From Azospirillum oryzae (GTDB lineage Bacteria; Pseudomonadota; Alphaproteobacteria; Azospirillales; Azospirillaceae), in assembly GCF_008364795.1 (NCBI RefSeq), contig NZ_VTTM01000004.1:98770-162769 (forward strand): DNA of 64,000 nt, read 5' to 3'. Shown one piece after another: positions 51,215-59,961 of this stretch. The first letter of the stretch is position 1; each line of letters begins with the position of its first letter. The notes beneath the pieces are model-generated. The model made no database searches and had not been told where the DNA came from. It saw only the letters and a program-made list of their open reading frames with translations. The position numbers and the translations under genes were made by a program.

Positions 51215-51922
51215 ATGACCATCCTGTCGCGCGCCGCCGCCGCCCTGCTGGCGACCTCGGCCCTCGTCGCCATCGCTTCCCCGTCGCTCGCTCAGGACTT
51301 CAAGGGCAAGTCGGCCGGCGACATCGTCGTCCGTGCGCGCGGCCTGGCCGTGCTGCCGCAGGAAAAGGGCACGATCAACAACTCGGCTCTCGGTGACATC
51401 GGGTCGGCCAAGGTCGGCAACGACTACATCCCCGAAGTCGACTTCACCTACTTCTTCACCGACAACATTGCCGCCGAGCTGATCGCCGGCACCAGCCGTC
51501 ACCGCGTGAAGGGCAACCTGATCGCCGGCGCCGGCGGCGTCACGGAAATCGGCAAGGTCTCGCTGCTGCCGCCGACCCTGACCGTGCAGTACCACTTCAT
51601 GCCGAAGGAGCGCATCAGCCCGTACGTCGGCGCCGGCATCAACTACACCCTGTTCTACAACGAGGACGCTGCCGAGAACCCGAACGCCGCCGGCCTGCGC
51701 ATCACCGACACCAACTACAAGAACCGCTTCGGCTGGGCTCTGCAGGCCGGTGTCGACGTCGCCCTGACCGGCAACTGGTCGCTGAACTTCGACGTCAAGA
51801 AGGTCTTCCTGAAGACCGACGTGACCGCCAACGCCCGCCTGGGCACCGCCGTCCTGCCGGTGACCTCGAAGGTCACGCTGGACCCGTGGCTGGTCGGCGT
51901 CGGCGTCGGCTACCGCTTCTAA
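51215..51922 (+). CDS. ompW: OmpW-family outer-membrane porin
   Basis: This 235-residue outer-membrane beta-barrel has a signal peptide ending SPSLAQ, then DIVVRARGLAVLP, IPEVDFTYFFTDNIAAELIAGTSRHRV, LPPTLTVQYHFMPKERISPYVGAGINYTLFY and FGWALQAGVDVALTGNWSLNFDVKKVF, ending in VGVGVGYRF with the terminal aromatic required for barrel insertion. OmpW proteins form narrow hydrophobic channels. The gene has its own terminator and near-optimal codon use, consistent with high expression. Confidence 0.96.
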   Translation: MTILSRAAAALLATSALVAIASPSLAQDFKGKSAGDIVVRARGLAVLPQEKGTINNSALGDIGSAKVGNDYIPEVDFTYFFTDNIAAELIAGTSRHRVKGNLIAGAGGVTEIGKVSLLPPTLTVQYHFMPKERISPYVGAGINYTLFYNEDAAENPNAAGLRITDTNYKNRFGWALQAGVDVALTGNWSLNFDVKKVFLKTDVTANARLGTAVLPVTSKVTLDPWLVGVGVGYRF

Positions 51923-51957
51923 GACCGATTTCCGGGATCAGTTCCCGATATCGAAAG

Positions 51958-51997
51958 GACGGCCTTCCCCATCCGGGGGAGGCCGTCTTTTTCTTTT
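51958..51997 (+). terminator. rho-independent terminator of ompW
   Basis: GACGGCCT pairs with AGGCCGTC, with further CCCC/GGGG pairing inside the stem, and is followed by TTTTTCTTTTT. It is a textbook terminator. Confidence 0.95.
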
Positions 51998-52074
51998 TAC
52001 CATCCGTCTTGCAGATTGTACGGTTATCCCCATGATTCCCCTACGGGGATCAACGGAAGGGAGGCCGTACCGCC

Positions 52075-52509
52075 ATGCATGTTGCAGCCGTATTGAAGCG
52101 CAAGGGCAACCGGATCGTCTCCGCCACGCCGGGCGACAGCGTTGCCGCCGTCACCCGCCTGCTGACCGAGCATAGGATCGGCGCCGTGCTGGTGATGGAT
52201 GACGACGGTCAGCCGGTCGGCATCCTGTCGGAACGCGACGTGGTGCGGGCCGTCGCCCGCGACGGCGCCGACGCGCTGGACCGGCCGGCGGCCGACCTGA
52301 TGACGCGGGAGTTGATCACCGGAACCCCCACCGACACCGTCGCCGACATGATGGCGGTGATGACCCAGCGGCGCATCCGTCATGTGCCCATCGTCGAGTC
52401 CGGCCAAGTGATCGGCGTCATCAGCATCGGCGACGTGGTGAAGGCCCGCATCGACGACGCCGAGTTGGAGGTCGAGTCGCTGCGTGGCTATGTCGCCGGC
52501 ATGGGGTGA
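52075..52509 (+). CDS. two-CBS-domain protein
   Basis: This 144-residue cytoplasmic protein consists of a CBS pair and nothing else: VSATPGDSVAAVTRLLTEHRIGAVLVMDDDGQPVGILSERDVVRAVA and LITGTPTDTVADMMAVMTQRRIRHVPIVESGQVIGVISIGDVVKARI. CBS pairs bind adenosyl ligands and regulate partner proteins by energy charge. A GGAAGGGAGG ribosome-binding region precedes the ATG. The partner is unknown. Confidence 0.93.
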   Translation: MHVAAVLKRKGNRIVSATPGDSVAAVTRLLTEHRIGAVLVMDDDGQPVGILSERDVVRAVARDGADALDRPAADLMTRELITGTPTDTVADMMAVMTQRRIRHVPIVESGQVIGVISIGDVVKARIDDAELEVESLRGYVAGMG

Positions 52510-52537
52510 GGCGATCCACGCAGCCTGAAACGCGAAA

Positions 52538-52573
52538 CGACCCGCCGGAGCACTCCGGCGGGTCGTTTTATTT
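52538..52573 (+). terminator. rho-independent terminator of the CBS gene
   Basis: CGACCCGCCGGAG (52538-52550) and its exact complement CTCCGGCGGGTCG (52553-52565) are followed by TTTTATTTT. It lies between the CBS gene and the convergent response regulator and ends the CBS transcript. The minus strand has no comparable U tract. Confidence 0.93.
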
Positions 52574-52591
52574 TGCTCGGGAAGAGCGGCG

Positions 52592-53245
52592 TCAGGCCGA
52601 ATGCGACTGCGGAAAAGCCATCGCCGCCTGGGTGCGGTTCCGCACGCCCAGCGACTTGAAGATCGCCGTCATGTGGATCTTCACCGTCCCTTCGGACAGG
52701 CCCAGTTCATGGGCGATCTGCTTGTTCGACTTGCCTTCGCGCAGGCGGTCCAGCACCTCGCGCTGACGCTGGGTCAGCAGCTGCTCCAGTTGCGGATCGG
52801 TCGGCGGGATCACCCCACCGGCACCGCGGTGGTCGGGCTCGGTCCCCTCGCGCAGGACCGTCGCCGGCACATAGACGCCGCCGGAGAAGATCAGGTCGAG
52901 CGCGCTCAGCATGATCTTCACGCTGGACGATTTCGGGATATAGCCGGCGGCGCCGTTCTCCAGCGCCTCCCGCACGTCGGCCTGTGCCTCCGACGCAGAC
53001 ACGACGACAACCTTCGCATTCGGCTGCCGCTCGCGCAGCATGCCGATGCCTGAGAAGCCGGGCCAGCCGGGCATGCGCAGGTCGGTCAGGACAAGGTCAT
53101 AGGCCTCATCCTTCGACGCCGCCATATCCAGAAGCTCGTCGAAATTGCTAGCCTCCGCAAAGGTAGCATTATCGCGAAGCTGCTCAAGCAGACGGCGAAG
53201 ACCTTCCCGGAACAGGACGTGATCATCACCGATCAGGATCTTCAT
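52592..53245 (-). CDS. NarL/LuxR-type response regulator
   Basis: This 217-residue regulator has a receiver domain with acidic D7/D8 and phospho-acceptor D55 in LVLTDLRMPG, S at VVVSASE and K in GYIPKSSS. A LuxR helix-turn-helix follows in LTQRQREVLDRLREGKSNKQIAHELGLSEGTVKIHMTAIFKSLGVRNRTQAAMA. Its stand-alone position with no kinase is common for this class. A small inverted repeat ATCTC/GAGAT lies at 53373-53386 in its upstream region. Confidence 0.95.
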   Translation of the reverse strand: MKILIGDDHVLFREGLRRLLEQLRDNATFAEASNFDELLDMAASKDEAYDLVLTDLRMPGWPGFSGIGMLRERQPNAKVVVVSASEAQADVREALENGAAGYIPKSSSVKIMLSALDLIFSGGVYVPATVLREGTEPDHRGAGGVIPPTDPQLEQLLTQRQREVLDRLREGKSNKQIAHELGLSEGTVKIHMTAIFKSLGVRNRTQAAMAFPQSHSA

Positions 53246-53550
53246 CGCTCAAACTCCCGAACCATGCCTGCCCCTCCGAAAGACGCCTCAAGGGCTTGAG
53301 AAAAGGAGGGGGCTGTCGCCACCCGCATATTCCCTAAAATCCAAAGGATATAGCAGGCACCGGCCGAACGTAATCTCTATTGAGATGTAACACGCAGGGA
53401 CGAGGACCGACAACCGGAAATTAACTTTTGTCACCGCTCCGATGGCCTAGCGGACAGAGGCAACACTTCCCGAGAGTGATATTTCTAAAGCGCTATGACA
53501 ATTTTAGGTCAATGTGCGAATGCGTCGCTGGAGCTTGAAATATCTAAAAA
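53246..53550. other. intergenic region upstream of the NarL-type regulator
   Basis: About 300 bases with reduced GC from 53330 onward. It should hold the promoter for the minus-strand regulator; no clear -35/-10 pair was found. The segment around 53440-53490 superficially resembles part of a tRNA but does not fold into one. Confidence 0.4.
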
Positions 53551-53590
53551 AACGCCGGCCGGTGCCGATTGCGGGCACCGGACCGGCGTT
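53551..53590 (-). terminator. rho-independent terminator of the fad operon
   Basis: AACGCCGG-CCGGTGCC (53551-53566) pairs with GGCACCGG-CCGGCGTT (53574-53590) with a one-base bulge. On the minus strand TTTTTTTAGA follows. It ends the merR-fadA-fadN-fadE transcript about 50 bases past fadE. Confidence 0.9.
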
Positions 53591-53638
53591 GTAGTCGCGC
53601 GCCCCCGGAGGACGACAGGACGCGGATCGACAGGATTG

Positions 53639-55429
53639 TCAGAAGGCGGCCTCTTCCAGATCCATCAGCGGCTTGGCGCCGGCGGCGATGGTGATGAACA
53701 GGCTGTTGGTCTGCGGCAGCAGCTTGGTCATGTAGAAGCGGGCGGTCTTGATCTTGGCCTCATAGAAGGCGGCGTTGCCCTCCCCGGCCGCGAGCTTGGC
53801 CTGCGCCTTCTCCACCATGGTCAGCCAGCTCCAACCCAGCGCCACCAGACCGAACAGGCGCAGGTAATCGCTGGCGGCGGCGCCGGCCTCCTCCGGATCC
53901 TTCAGGCCCTTCTGGGCGATCAGGGCGGTGGCCTGCTGCAGCTTGGCGAAGGCCTTGGCCAGCGGCATCACGAACTCGCCCAACTCGTCCTTCTCCATCG
54001 CCGCCTCGATGTCGCGGCCGACGGGATGGAAGAAGTGACGAAGCAGCCGGCCCATGTCCTGCGGCAGCTTGCGGCCGACGAGGTCGAGCGCCTGGATGCC
54101 GTTGGTGCCCTCATAGATCTGGCAGATGCGGGCATCGCGGACATACTGCTCGACGCCGGTCTCCCAGATGAAGCCATGGCCGCCATGGACCTGCACGGCG
54201 ATGTTGGCCGAATCGAAGCCGATGTCGGTGAACAGCGCCTTGACGATCGGGGTCATCAGCTGGACGAACTCGTCGGCATCGCGGCGGGTTCGGGCGTCGG
54301 CGTGCTTTTCCGCCACGTCCAGGTGATAGGCGGTCAGTGCGCCCAGGGCGCGCGCACCCTCGGTGAAGGCACGGGCAGTCAGCAGGTTCTTGCGCACGTC
54401 CGGGTGGACGATGATCGGATCGGCCGGCTTGTCCGGCGCCTTCACCCCCGACAGCGACCGGCCCTGGAGCCGTTCACGGGCGTAGTTGACTGCGTTCTGG
54501 TACGACACCTCGGCCAGTCCCAGCCCCTGGATGCCCACGGCCAGACGGGCCGCGTTCATCATGACGAACATGGCGCGCATGCCCTTGTGCGGCTCGCCGA
54601 CCAGCCAGCCGGTGGCGTCCTCGAAGTTCATGACGCAGGTCGAGGACGCCTTGATGCCCATCTTGTGCTCGATGGAGCCGCAGGCGACGCCGTTGCGCGC
54701 CCCCGGCGTGCCGTCGGCGTTCGGCATGAACTTTGGCACCAGGAACAGGCTGATGCCGCGGGTCCCGGCCGGGGCGTCCGGCAAGCGGGCCAGCACCAGA
54801 TGCAGGATGTTCTCGGTCAGGTCATGTTCGCCGGCCGAGATGAAGATCTTGGTGCCGGTGATCTTGTAGCCGCCCTGCCCGTCCGGAACCGCCTTGGTGC
54901 GGATGATGCCGAGGTCGGTGCCGCAATGCGGCTCGGTCAGGCACATGGTGCCGGACCAGGTGCCATCGACCAGCTTGGGCAGGAAACGCTGCTTCAGCTC
55001 GTCCGAGCCATACATCGCCAGCGCGTTGTAGGCGCCGAGCGACAGGCCGGGATACATGCCGAAGCTGAGGTTGGCGGAGCAGATGAACTCCTCCAGCATG
55101 ATGTTGACCAGCTTCGGCAGCCCCTGCCCGCCATAGGCCGGGTCGCAGGCCAGACCCTGCCAGCCGGCCTCGATATAGGTGCTGTACGCCTCCTTGAAGC
55201 CCTTGGGCGTGCGGACCTCGCCATTCTCGAAATGGCAACCCTCGCCGTCGCCGGACTGGTTCAGCGGGAACAGCACCTCCTCACACAGCTTGGCGCCTTC
55301 CTCCAGCACCTGCCCGACGAGTTCCGGCGTGGCGTCCTCATAGCCCGGCAGGGCCGACAGCTTGTCCAGACCGACGATCTCGTCCAGGACGAAGCGCACA
55401 TCCTCAAGCGGAGCCTTGTAGATCGGCAT
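53639..55429 (-). CDS. fadE: acyl-CoA dehydrogenase (FadE of the FadNAE type)
   Basis: This FAD-dependent acyl-CoA dehydrogenase (596 residues) catalyses the first oxidation of beta-oxidation. It starts MPIYKAPLEDVRFVLDEIVGLDKL, the extended N-terminal form seen in proteins with a C-terminal acyl-CoA dehydrogenase extension. Flavin and substrate motifs include TMCLTEPHCGTDLG-like MCLTEPHCGTDLGIIRTKA, TKIFISAGEHDLTENI, GIKASSTCVMNFEDATG and QVHGGHGFIWETGVEQYVRDARICQIYEGTNGIQALDLVGRKL. GGGAGGAA precedes the ATG. It is the last gene of the operon, 16 bases after fadN. Confidence 0.94.
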   Translation of the reverse strand: MPIYKAPLEDVRFVLDEIVGLDKLSALPGYEDATPELVGQVLEEGAKLCEEVLFPLNQSGDGEGCHFENGEVRTPKGFKEAYSTYIEAGWQGLACDPAYGGQGLPKLVNIMLEEFICSANLSFGMYPGLSLGAYNALAMYGSDELKQRFLPKLVDGTWSGTMCLTEPHCGTDLGIIRTKAVPDGQGGYKITGTKIFISAGEHDLTENILHLVLARLPDAPAGTRGISLFLVPKFMPNADGTPGARNGVACGSIEHKMGIKASSTCVMNFEDATGWLVGEPHKGMRAMFVMMNAARLAVGIQGLGLAEVSYQNAVNYARERLQGRSLSGVKAPDKPADPIIVHPDVRKNLLTARAFTEGARALGALTAYHLDVAEKHADARTRRDADEFVQLMTPIVKALFTDIGFDSANIAVQVHGGHGFIWETGVEQYVRDARICQIYEGTNGIQALDLVGRKLPQDMGRLLRHFFHPVGRDIEAAMEKDELGEFVMPLAKAFAKLQQATALIAQKGLKDPEEAGAAASDYLRLFGLVALGWSWLTMVEKAQAKLAAGEGNAAFYEAKIKTARFYMTKLLPQTNSLFITIAAGAKPLMDLEEAAF

Positions 55430-55445
55430 CTCTCGTTCCTCCCCC

Positions 55446-57785
55446 TCAGTTCCGCAGCGGCTTGCCGGTGAGCAGCATGTGCTCGATCCGGTCGATGGTA
55501 CCGCCGGTGCGCACCAGACCCATGAACGCCTCGCGTTCCAGCCGCAGGACATGGTCCTCGCCGACCGGCTTGGAGACGTCGGCCTCCTCGCCGCCGCTCA
55601 GCACCTCGGCCAGGGCGCCGCAGACCACCTTGTCGTGCGGCGTGACCTTGCCCTGCAGGGCGAAGCCTTCCACCGCCAGTTCCATCGCCGCCCTGGCGCT
55701 GGGGCCGGGCAGGACGTAGGAGGTGGTCTTCTCCGGCGGGGTATAGTTCGCCGCCAGTTCCAGCGCCTTGGCCTTGGCGTCGGCCAGCAGGCGGTCGCGG
55801 TTCATGGTGATGCCGTCGGTGGCGCGGAAATACAGCAGCTCCTTGGCCTCGGCCGCCGACTTGGCGACTGTGGCGGTGCTGATGATCTCGAAGGCCTTGG
55901 CGATGCCGGGCATCGGCCCGCGCGGCGCCTTCGGGTTGGCCTGATGGCGGGCCAGCATCTCGGTGCAGCCGCCCCAGGCCGGGATCAGGCCGACGCCGAC
56001 CTCGACGAGGCCGACATAGGTCTCGGCATGGGCCTGGACATGGTCGGAATGCAGCAGGATCTCGCAGCCGCCGCCGAGCGCCATGCCGCTGGGCGCCGCC
56101 ACGACCGGGAAGGGCGCGTATTTCAGCGCGCGGTAGGTGCGCTGGCCGCCCTCCACCATCTCCTCGATCTGCGGCCACAGGCCGATGTTCAGCGCGAACA
56201 GGGCGAGGCCCAGATTGGCGCCGACCGAGAAATTGTCGGCCTCGTTGTGGATGACCAGGGCCTTCCAATCACCTTTGCCGTCGCCGATCAGGCGCATCGC
56301 CTTCTCGTAGGCGGCCATGATGTCGCCGTCCACCGCGTTCATCTTGCTGGTGAACTCGACGCACAGCACGCCGTCGCCGATGTCCCACAGGCTGGCGGAG
56401 CCGTTCTTCCACACCGGCTTGCCGGCGGCACGCTTGATATCCGACAGCAGCAGGACCCCGTCCGGACGGACAACGGTGTCATAGACGCCGGCGGTGGTCA
56501 GGTGCTGGAGCTTGCCGCCCTCAACCCGGTAGAAGGGGCGGCCGGATGCTGTCTCGACCAGGGCCGGGACCGGAATGCCTTCCGAGCGGCACAGCTCGGC
56601 GAACCATTCGGTGCCCAGCCGGTCGATCAGTTCGAACGGACCCTGCTTCCAGTTGTAGCCGAGGCGCATGCCCTCATCGACGGCGACGATGCTGTCGGCG
56701 ATCTCCGGCACCAGACTGGCGGCGTAGGCCAGCGTCTGCGCCAGGACGCGGCGGGCGAAACGGCCGCCCTTGTCCGGGTGCTCGCACAGCTTGCGCAGGT
56801 CGCCGCCGGCGGCGGACACGCTGTCCAGCCGGGCCTTCTCCGACGGGGCGTATTCGCCGGTCTGCAGATCGACCGACTCCTTCACCTTGCCGCCGCCGGC
56901 CTTGTTGATGCGGTAGAAGCCGCCCTTGCCCTTGCGGCCGGTATAGCCCTCCGCGATCATCTTGGTGATGACCGGGTGTTCGCGCAACTGACCGCGATAG
57001 GCGTCGTTGGCCGGCAGGGTCGCCGACATGCTCTTGGCGATGTGCGGCATCAGGTCCAGCCCGACGAGGTCCATCAGGCCGAAGACACCGGTCTTGGGGA
57101 TGCCCATAGGACGGCCGCCGACGGCGTCCGCCTCCTCCACCGTCAGGCCCAGGTCCACCGCGGCATTGACCGCCGCCTGGATCCAGAAGACGCCGATGCG
57201 GTTGGCGATGAAGCCCGGCGTGTCCTTGCAGTGGACGACGCCCTTGCCCAGGCGGCGGTCGCAGACGTCGGCGATGTCCGCCAGCGCGTCGGCGCGGGTG
57301 TCGGCGCCGCCGACGATCTCCAGCAGCCGCATGTAGCGCGGCGGGTTGAAGAAGTGGGTGATGAGGAAGTCGCGGCGGAACTGCTCGCTCTGCCCCTCCG
57401 TCAGCACCGCCAGCGGGATGGTCGAGGTGTTGGACGACACCACCGACCCCGCCTTGCGCACCGGATCGATGCGCTTGTAGAGGTCGGCCTTGATCGCCGG
57501 GTTCTCCACGATCGCCTCGACGATCCAGTCGACGTCGGCCAGCAGGTTCAGGTCATCCTCAAGGTTGCCGGGCGTGATCAGCTTGGCATTCTTGGGATGC
57601 ATGAAGGGGGCCGGATCGGTCTTCAGCATCTTCGCCACGGCACCCCTGGCGATGGCGCTGCGGTCGGCACCCTCCTTGGCAGGGATGTCGAGCAGGACGC
57701 AGGGGATGCCGGCGTTGGCGAAATGGGCGGCGATGCCGGCGCCCATCACGCCCGCACCGATCACGGCGGCGCGTTCGATCTTCAT
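55446..57785 (-). CDS. fadN: 3-hydroxyacyl-CoA dehydrogenase / enoyl-CoA hydratase (FadN order)
   Basis: This bifunctional beta-oxidation enzyme has 779 residues. Unlike FadB, the dehydrogenase comes first: the NAD motif VIGAGVMGAGIAAHFANAG, then NTSTIPLAVL, DFLITHFFNPPRYMRLLEIVGG and CKDTPGFIANRIGVFW. The enoyl-CoA hydratase domain occupies the C-terminal third (VEFTSKMNAVDGDIMAAYEKAM, NFSVGANLGLALFA, APSGMALGGGCEILLHSDHVQAHAETYVGLVEVGVGLIPAWGGCTEML). This arrangement and the fadN-fadA-fadE neighbours match the Bacillus subtilis fadNAE operon as I recall it. fadN lies 25 bases after fadA. Confidence 0.95.
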   Translation of the reverse strand: MKIERAAVIGAGVMGAGIAAHFANAGIPCVLLDIPAKEGADRSAIARGAVAKMLKTDPAPFMHPKNAKLITPGNLEDDLNLLADVDWIVEAIVENPAIKADLYKRIDPVRKAGSVVSSNTSTIPLAVLTEGQSEQFRRDFLITHFFNPPRYMRLLEIVGGADTRADALADIADVCDRRLGKGVVHCKDTPGFIANRIGVFWIQAAVNAAVDLGLTVEEADAVGGRPMGIPKTGVFGLMDLVGLDLMPHIAKSMSATLPANDAYRGQLREHPVITKMIAEGYTGRKGKGGFYRINKAGGGKVKESVDLQTGEYAPSEKARLDSVSAAGGDLRKLCEHPDKGGRFARRVLAQTLAYAASLVPEIADSIVAVDEGMRLGYNWKQGPFELIDRLGTEWFAELCRSEGIPVPALVETASGRPFYRVEGGKLQHLTTAGVYDTVVRPDGVLLLSDIKRAAGKPVWKNGSASLWDIGDGVLCVEFTSKMNAVDGDIMAAYEKAMRLIGDGKGDWKALVIHNEADNFSVGANLGLALFALNIGLWPQIEEMVEGGQRTYRALKYAPFPVVAAPSGMALGGGCEILLHSDHVQAHAETYVGLVEVGVGLIPAWGGCTEMLARHQANPKAPRGPMPGIAKAFEIISTATVAKSAAEAKELLYFRATDGITMNRDRLLADAKAKALELAANYTPPEKTTSYVLPGPSARAAMELAVEGFALQGKVTPHDKVVCGALAEVLSGGEEADVSKPVGEDHVLRLEREAFMGLVRTGGTIDRIEHMLLTGKPLRN

Positions 57786-57810
57786 GGTTTTTCCTCCCCG
57801 ATCCCGTTCG

Positions 57811-58947
57811 TCAGACCGCTTCCAGGATGGTGGCGATGCCCTGGCCGCCGCCGATGCACTGGGTGGCCAGCGCGAACTGCTTGCCTTCGCGCTTCAGCAG
57901 GGCCGCGGCCTTGCCGGTGATGCGGGCGCCGGTGGCCCCCAGCGGATGGCCGAGCGCAAGCGCGCCGCCGTCCGGGTTGATGCGGGATGGATCGATGTCG
58001 AGATCGCGCATGCAGGCGATGGCCTGGGACGAGAAGGCCTCGTTGATCTCGATGATGTCGATGTCGTTGATCGACAGACCGGCGCGGGCCAGCGCCTTGC
58101 GGGTGGCGGGAACCGGACCCAGCCCCATCAGTTCCGGCGCGCAGCCGGCGACGGCGACCGAACGGATCTTCGCCAGGATCGGCAGGCCGTTTGCCTTGGC
58201 ATACTCCTCCGTCGTCACCAGAACGACCGAAGCGCCGTCGGTGAGCGGAGAGGAGGTGCCGGCGGTCACCGTGCCGTCGGCGATGAAGGCGGGCTTCAGG
58301 CCCGACAGCCCTTCGGCGGTCGTGCCGGGACGGATGCAGCCGTCCTTGTCGACCAGACCGGCCGGGGTCTGGATGCCGACGATCTCGTCAGCCATGCGGC
58401 CGGCGGCCTGGGCCTCCGCCGCCTTGGCGTGGGAGGCGACGGCGAGCGCCTCCTGCTCGGCGCGGGAGATGGAGTATTTGCGGGCGACATTCTCCGCGGT
58501 GATGCCCATGGAGCAGTAGGCTTCTGGGTAGGAGGCCTTCAGCGCCGGGTTCGGCATCGGGTTGAAGCCCATGATCGGCACGCGGGTCATCGACTCGACG
58601 CCGCCGCAGATGAACACCTCGCCGGCGCCCATCTGGATGGCGCCCGCCGCCTGATGGATCGACTGCATGGAGGAGCCGCAATAGCGGTTCACCGTGGTGG
58701 CCGCCGCTGTCTGCGGCAGCTTGGCCAGGAAGGAGATGCTGCGGGCGACGTTCAGGCCCTGCTCGCCCTCGGGAAAGGAGCAGCCGACGATGACGTCCTC
58801 GATGTCGTCGGTCTTCAGGCCGGTTCGCTCCACCAGCGCCGCGATGACGCGGGCCAGCAGATCGTCGGGGCGGACCTTGGTCAGCTCGCCCTTGTGGGCG
58901 AAGGCGAAGGGCGAACGGGCATAACCGGCGATGACGACCGACTTCAT
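57811..58947 (-). CDS. fadA: acetyl-CoA C-acyltransferase (thiolase)
   Basis: This thiolase (378 residues) completes each beta-oxidation cycle. The acylated Cys90 lies in VNRYCGSSMQSIH; the other catalytic residues are in NEAFSSQA, GGALALGHPLGATGAR (His) and LATQCIGGGQG (Cys). The ATG at 58947 overlaps the merR stop (ATGA) and is preceded by GGAGGAGAA, indicating coupled translation with the regulator. Confidence 0.95.
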   Translation of the reverse strand: MKSVVIAGYARSPFAFAHKGELTKVRPDDLLARVIAALVERTGLKTDDIEDVIVGCSFPEGEQGLNVARSISFLAKLPQTAAATTVNRYCGSSMQSIHQAAGAIQMGAGEVFICGGVESMTRVPIMGFNPMPNPALKASYPEAYCSMGITAENVARKYSISRAEQEALAVASHAKAAEAQAAGRMADEIVGIQTPAGLVDKDGCIRPGTTAEGLSGLKPAFIADGTVTAGTSSPLTDGASVVLVTTEEYAKANGLPILAKIRSVAVAGCAPELMGLGPVPATRKALARAGLSINDIDIIEINEAFSSQAIACMRDLDIDPSRINPDGGALALGHPLGATGARITGKAAALLKREGKQFALATQCIGGGQGIATILEAV

Positions 58948-59438
58948 GAGTGCTTCTCCTCCATGTCCTGCGTCTCCGTGATGCCGTTGCGGCGAAGATG
59001 CTCGGAGATCTGGGTGTCGATGGTGCACAGCTCCGCCAGCGTCTGTTTGACGTCGGCAAGCTGCTGTTCAAGTGCGGAAATTCGGCGGCGCGCGATCGTG
59101 CGCATGTAACGCATCTGTTCGATCTGGGCGTCGTCGGTGTCGTAGAGGTTCAGGAAATCCTTGATCTCGGCCAAGCTGAAGCCCAGCCGCTTGCCCCGGC
59201 AGATCAGCGCCAGCCGGGCGCGGTCGCGGTGGCCGTAGACGCGGGCGCCTCCAGGGGCGCTGCCGATCCGTTCCGGCGACAGCAGTCCCTCATCCTCGTA
59301 ATGGCGGATGGTGCGGTGGGTCAGACCGAACTCCCCGGCCAATTCGCCGATGGCGAGGCGCGGTTCGGCGCCGTGGCCGTCCGGCCTGCCGCCCCCCTCC
59401 GCCTCCATCGAACCGATGCTGACCGAAAACCGATCCAA
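58944..59438 (-). CDS. MerR-family regulator of the fad operon
   Basis: This 164-residue regulator has the MerR winged helix (LAIGELAGEFGLTHRTIRHYEDEGLLSPERIG, ARVYGHRDRARLALICRGKRLGFSLAEIKDFLNLYD) and a C-terminal dimerisation coiled coil (YMRTIARRRISALEQQLADVKQTLAEL). It lacks the metal-binding cysteines of MerR/CueR. It resembles LiuR-type regulators of acyl-CoA degradation. The initiator is probably TTG at 59438, eight bases after AGGGAG; an ATG ten codons in lacks a ribosome site. It is the first gene of the fad operon and probably controls it. Confidence 0.88.
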   Translation of the reverse strand: MDRFSVSIGSMEAEGGGRPDGHGAEPRLAIGELAGEFGLTHRTIRHYEDEGLLSPERIGSAPGGARVYGHRDRARLALICRGKRLGFSLAEIKDFLNLYDTDDAQIEQMRYMRTIARRRISALEQQLADVKQTLAELCTIDTQISEHLRRNGITETQDMEEKHS

Positions 59439-59457
59439 GCTGCCCGCTCCCTTCCCT

Positions 59458-59480
59458 GACGTTTACGTAAAGGTAAAGTC
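59458..59480 (-). promoter_or_regulatory. palindrome upstream of merR-fad, probable operator
   Basis: GACGTTTAC and GTAAAGTC arms are inverted around GTAAAG, giving a TTTAC-N6-GTAAA core. It lies about 20 bases upstream of the merR start codon, next to the ribosome site. LiuR-type MerR regulators bind TTTAC/GTAAA-type palindromes, so autoregulation of the whole fad operon is likely but inferred. Confidence 0.6.
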
Positions 59481-59762
59481 GATGCCGCATGATGTCAACT
59501 GGCTTGTTGACCATGCGAACCAGTTTGGCGGACCGGCTGCCGCAAACTGTTTAGCCACGAACTGGTGCGGCGCGCCCGCGCAGTGACAGGATGCCACGCC
59601 CCGGCACGGGTGGCGGCTATGGCAGGCTTTGCGGTGAGCGCGCGCATCCGTCCATTTCCCCTGTCGATATGGGGATGGAATGCGGCGCCGGACAGACGGC
59701 CAGAAGGCCGCGGCAAATTTCAAGGTTTCGGGTAGATCGGGATAGGGTACGGGAGACAACCC

Positions 59763-59951
59763 ATGTCGGCGCGCGCCATCGTATCGCTGGGCGTCTGGAT
59801 ACTGGCCATGGTGCTGATCGGCACGATGACCGTGGGCCTCGCACTGGCCTTCTACCTGCTGTTGACCCTGTGCTTCGCGCTGGTGGTCGCGGCCCTGACC
59901 CTGCTCGCCCGCCGGCGGGAGCACCACCGGGGGGAGCAGAGTTACTTGTAA
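59763..59951 (+). CDS. small two-helix membrane protein
   Basis: This 62-residue open frame has two hydrophobic helices (IVSLGVWILAMVLIGTMTVGLAL and FYLLLTLCFALVVAALTLLA) and a basic tail (RRREHHRGEQ). GGGAG lies upstream of the ATG. The frame is well bounded and the topology follows the positive-inside rule, but I recognise no family. It could be a chance frame. Confidence 0.45.
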   Translation: MSARAIVSLGVWILAMVLIGTMTVGLALAFYLLLTLCFALVVAALTLLARRREHHRGEQSYL

Positions 59952-59961
59952 GGTTGCCGGC

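Noticed and set aside
53440..53500. tRNA-like string in the intergenic region
   Set aside because: GATGGCCTAGCGG resembles a tRNA D-arm start, but no acceptor stem, anticodon arm or TPsiC arm can be paired.
53495..57920. Long plus-strand frames opposite fadE and fadN
   Set aside because: Both are antisense to genes with complete catalytic motifs.
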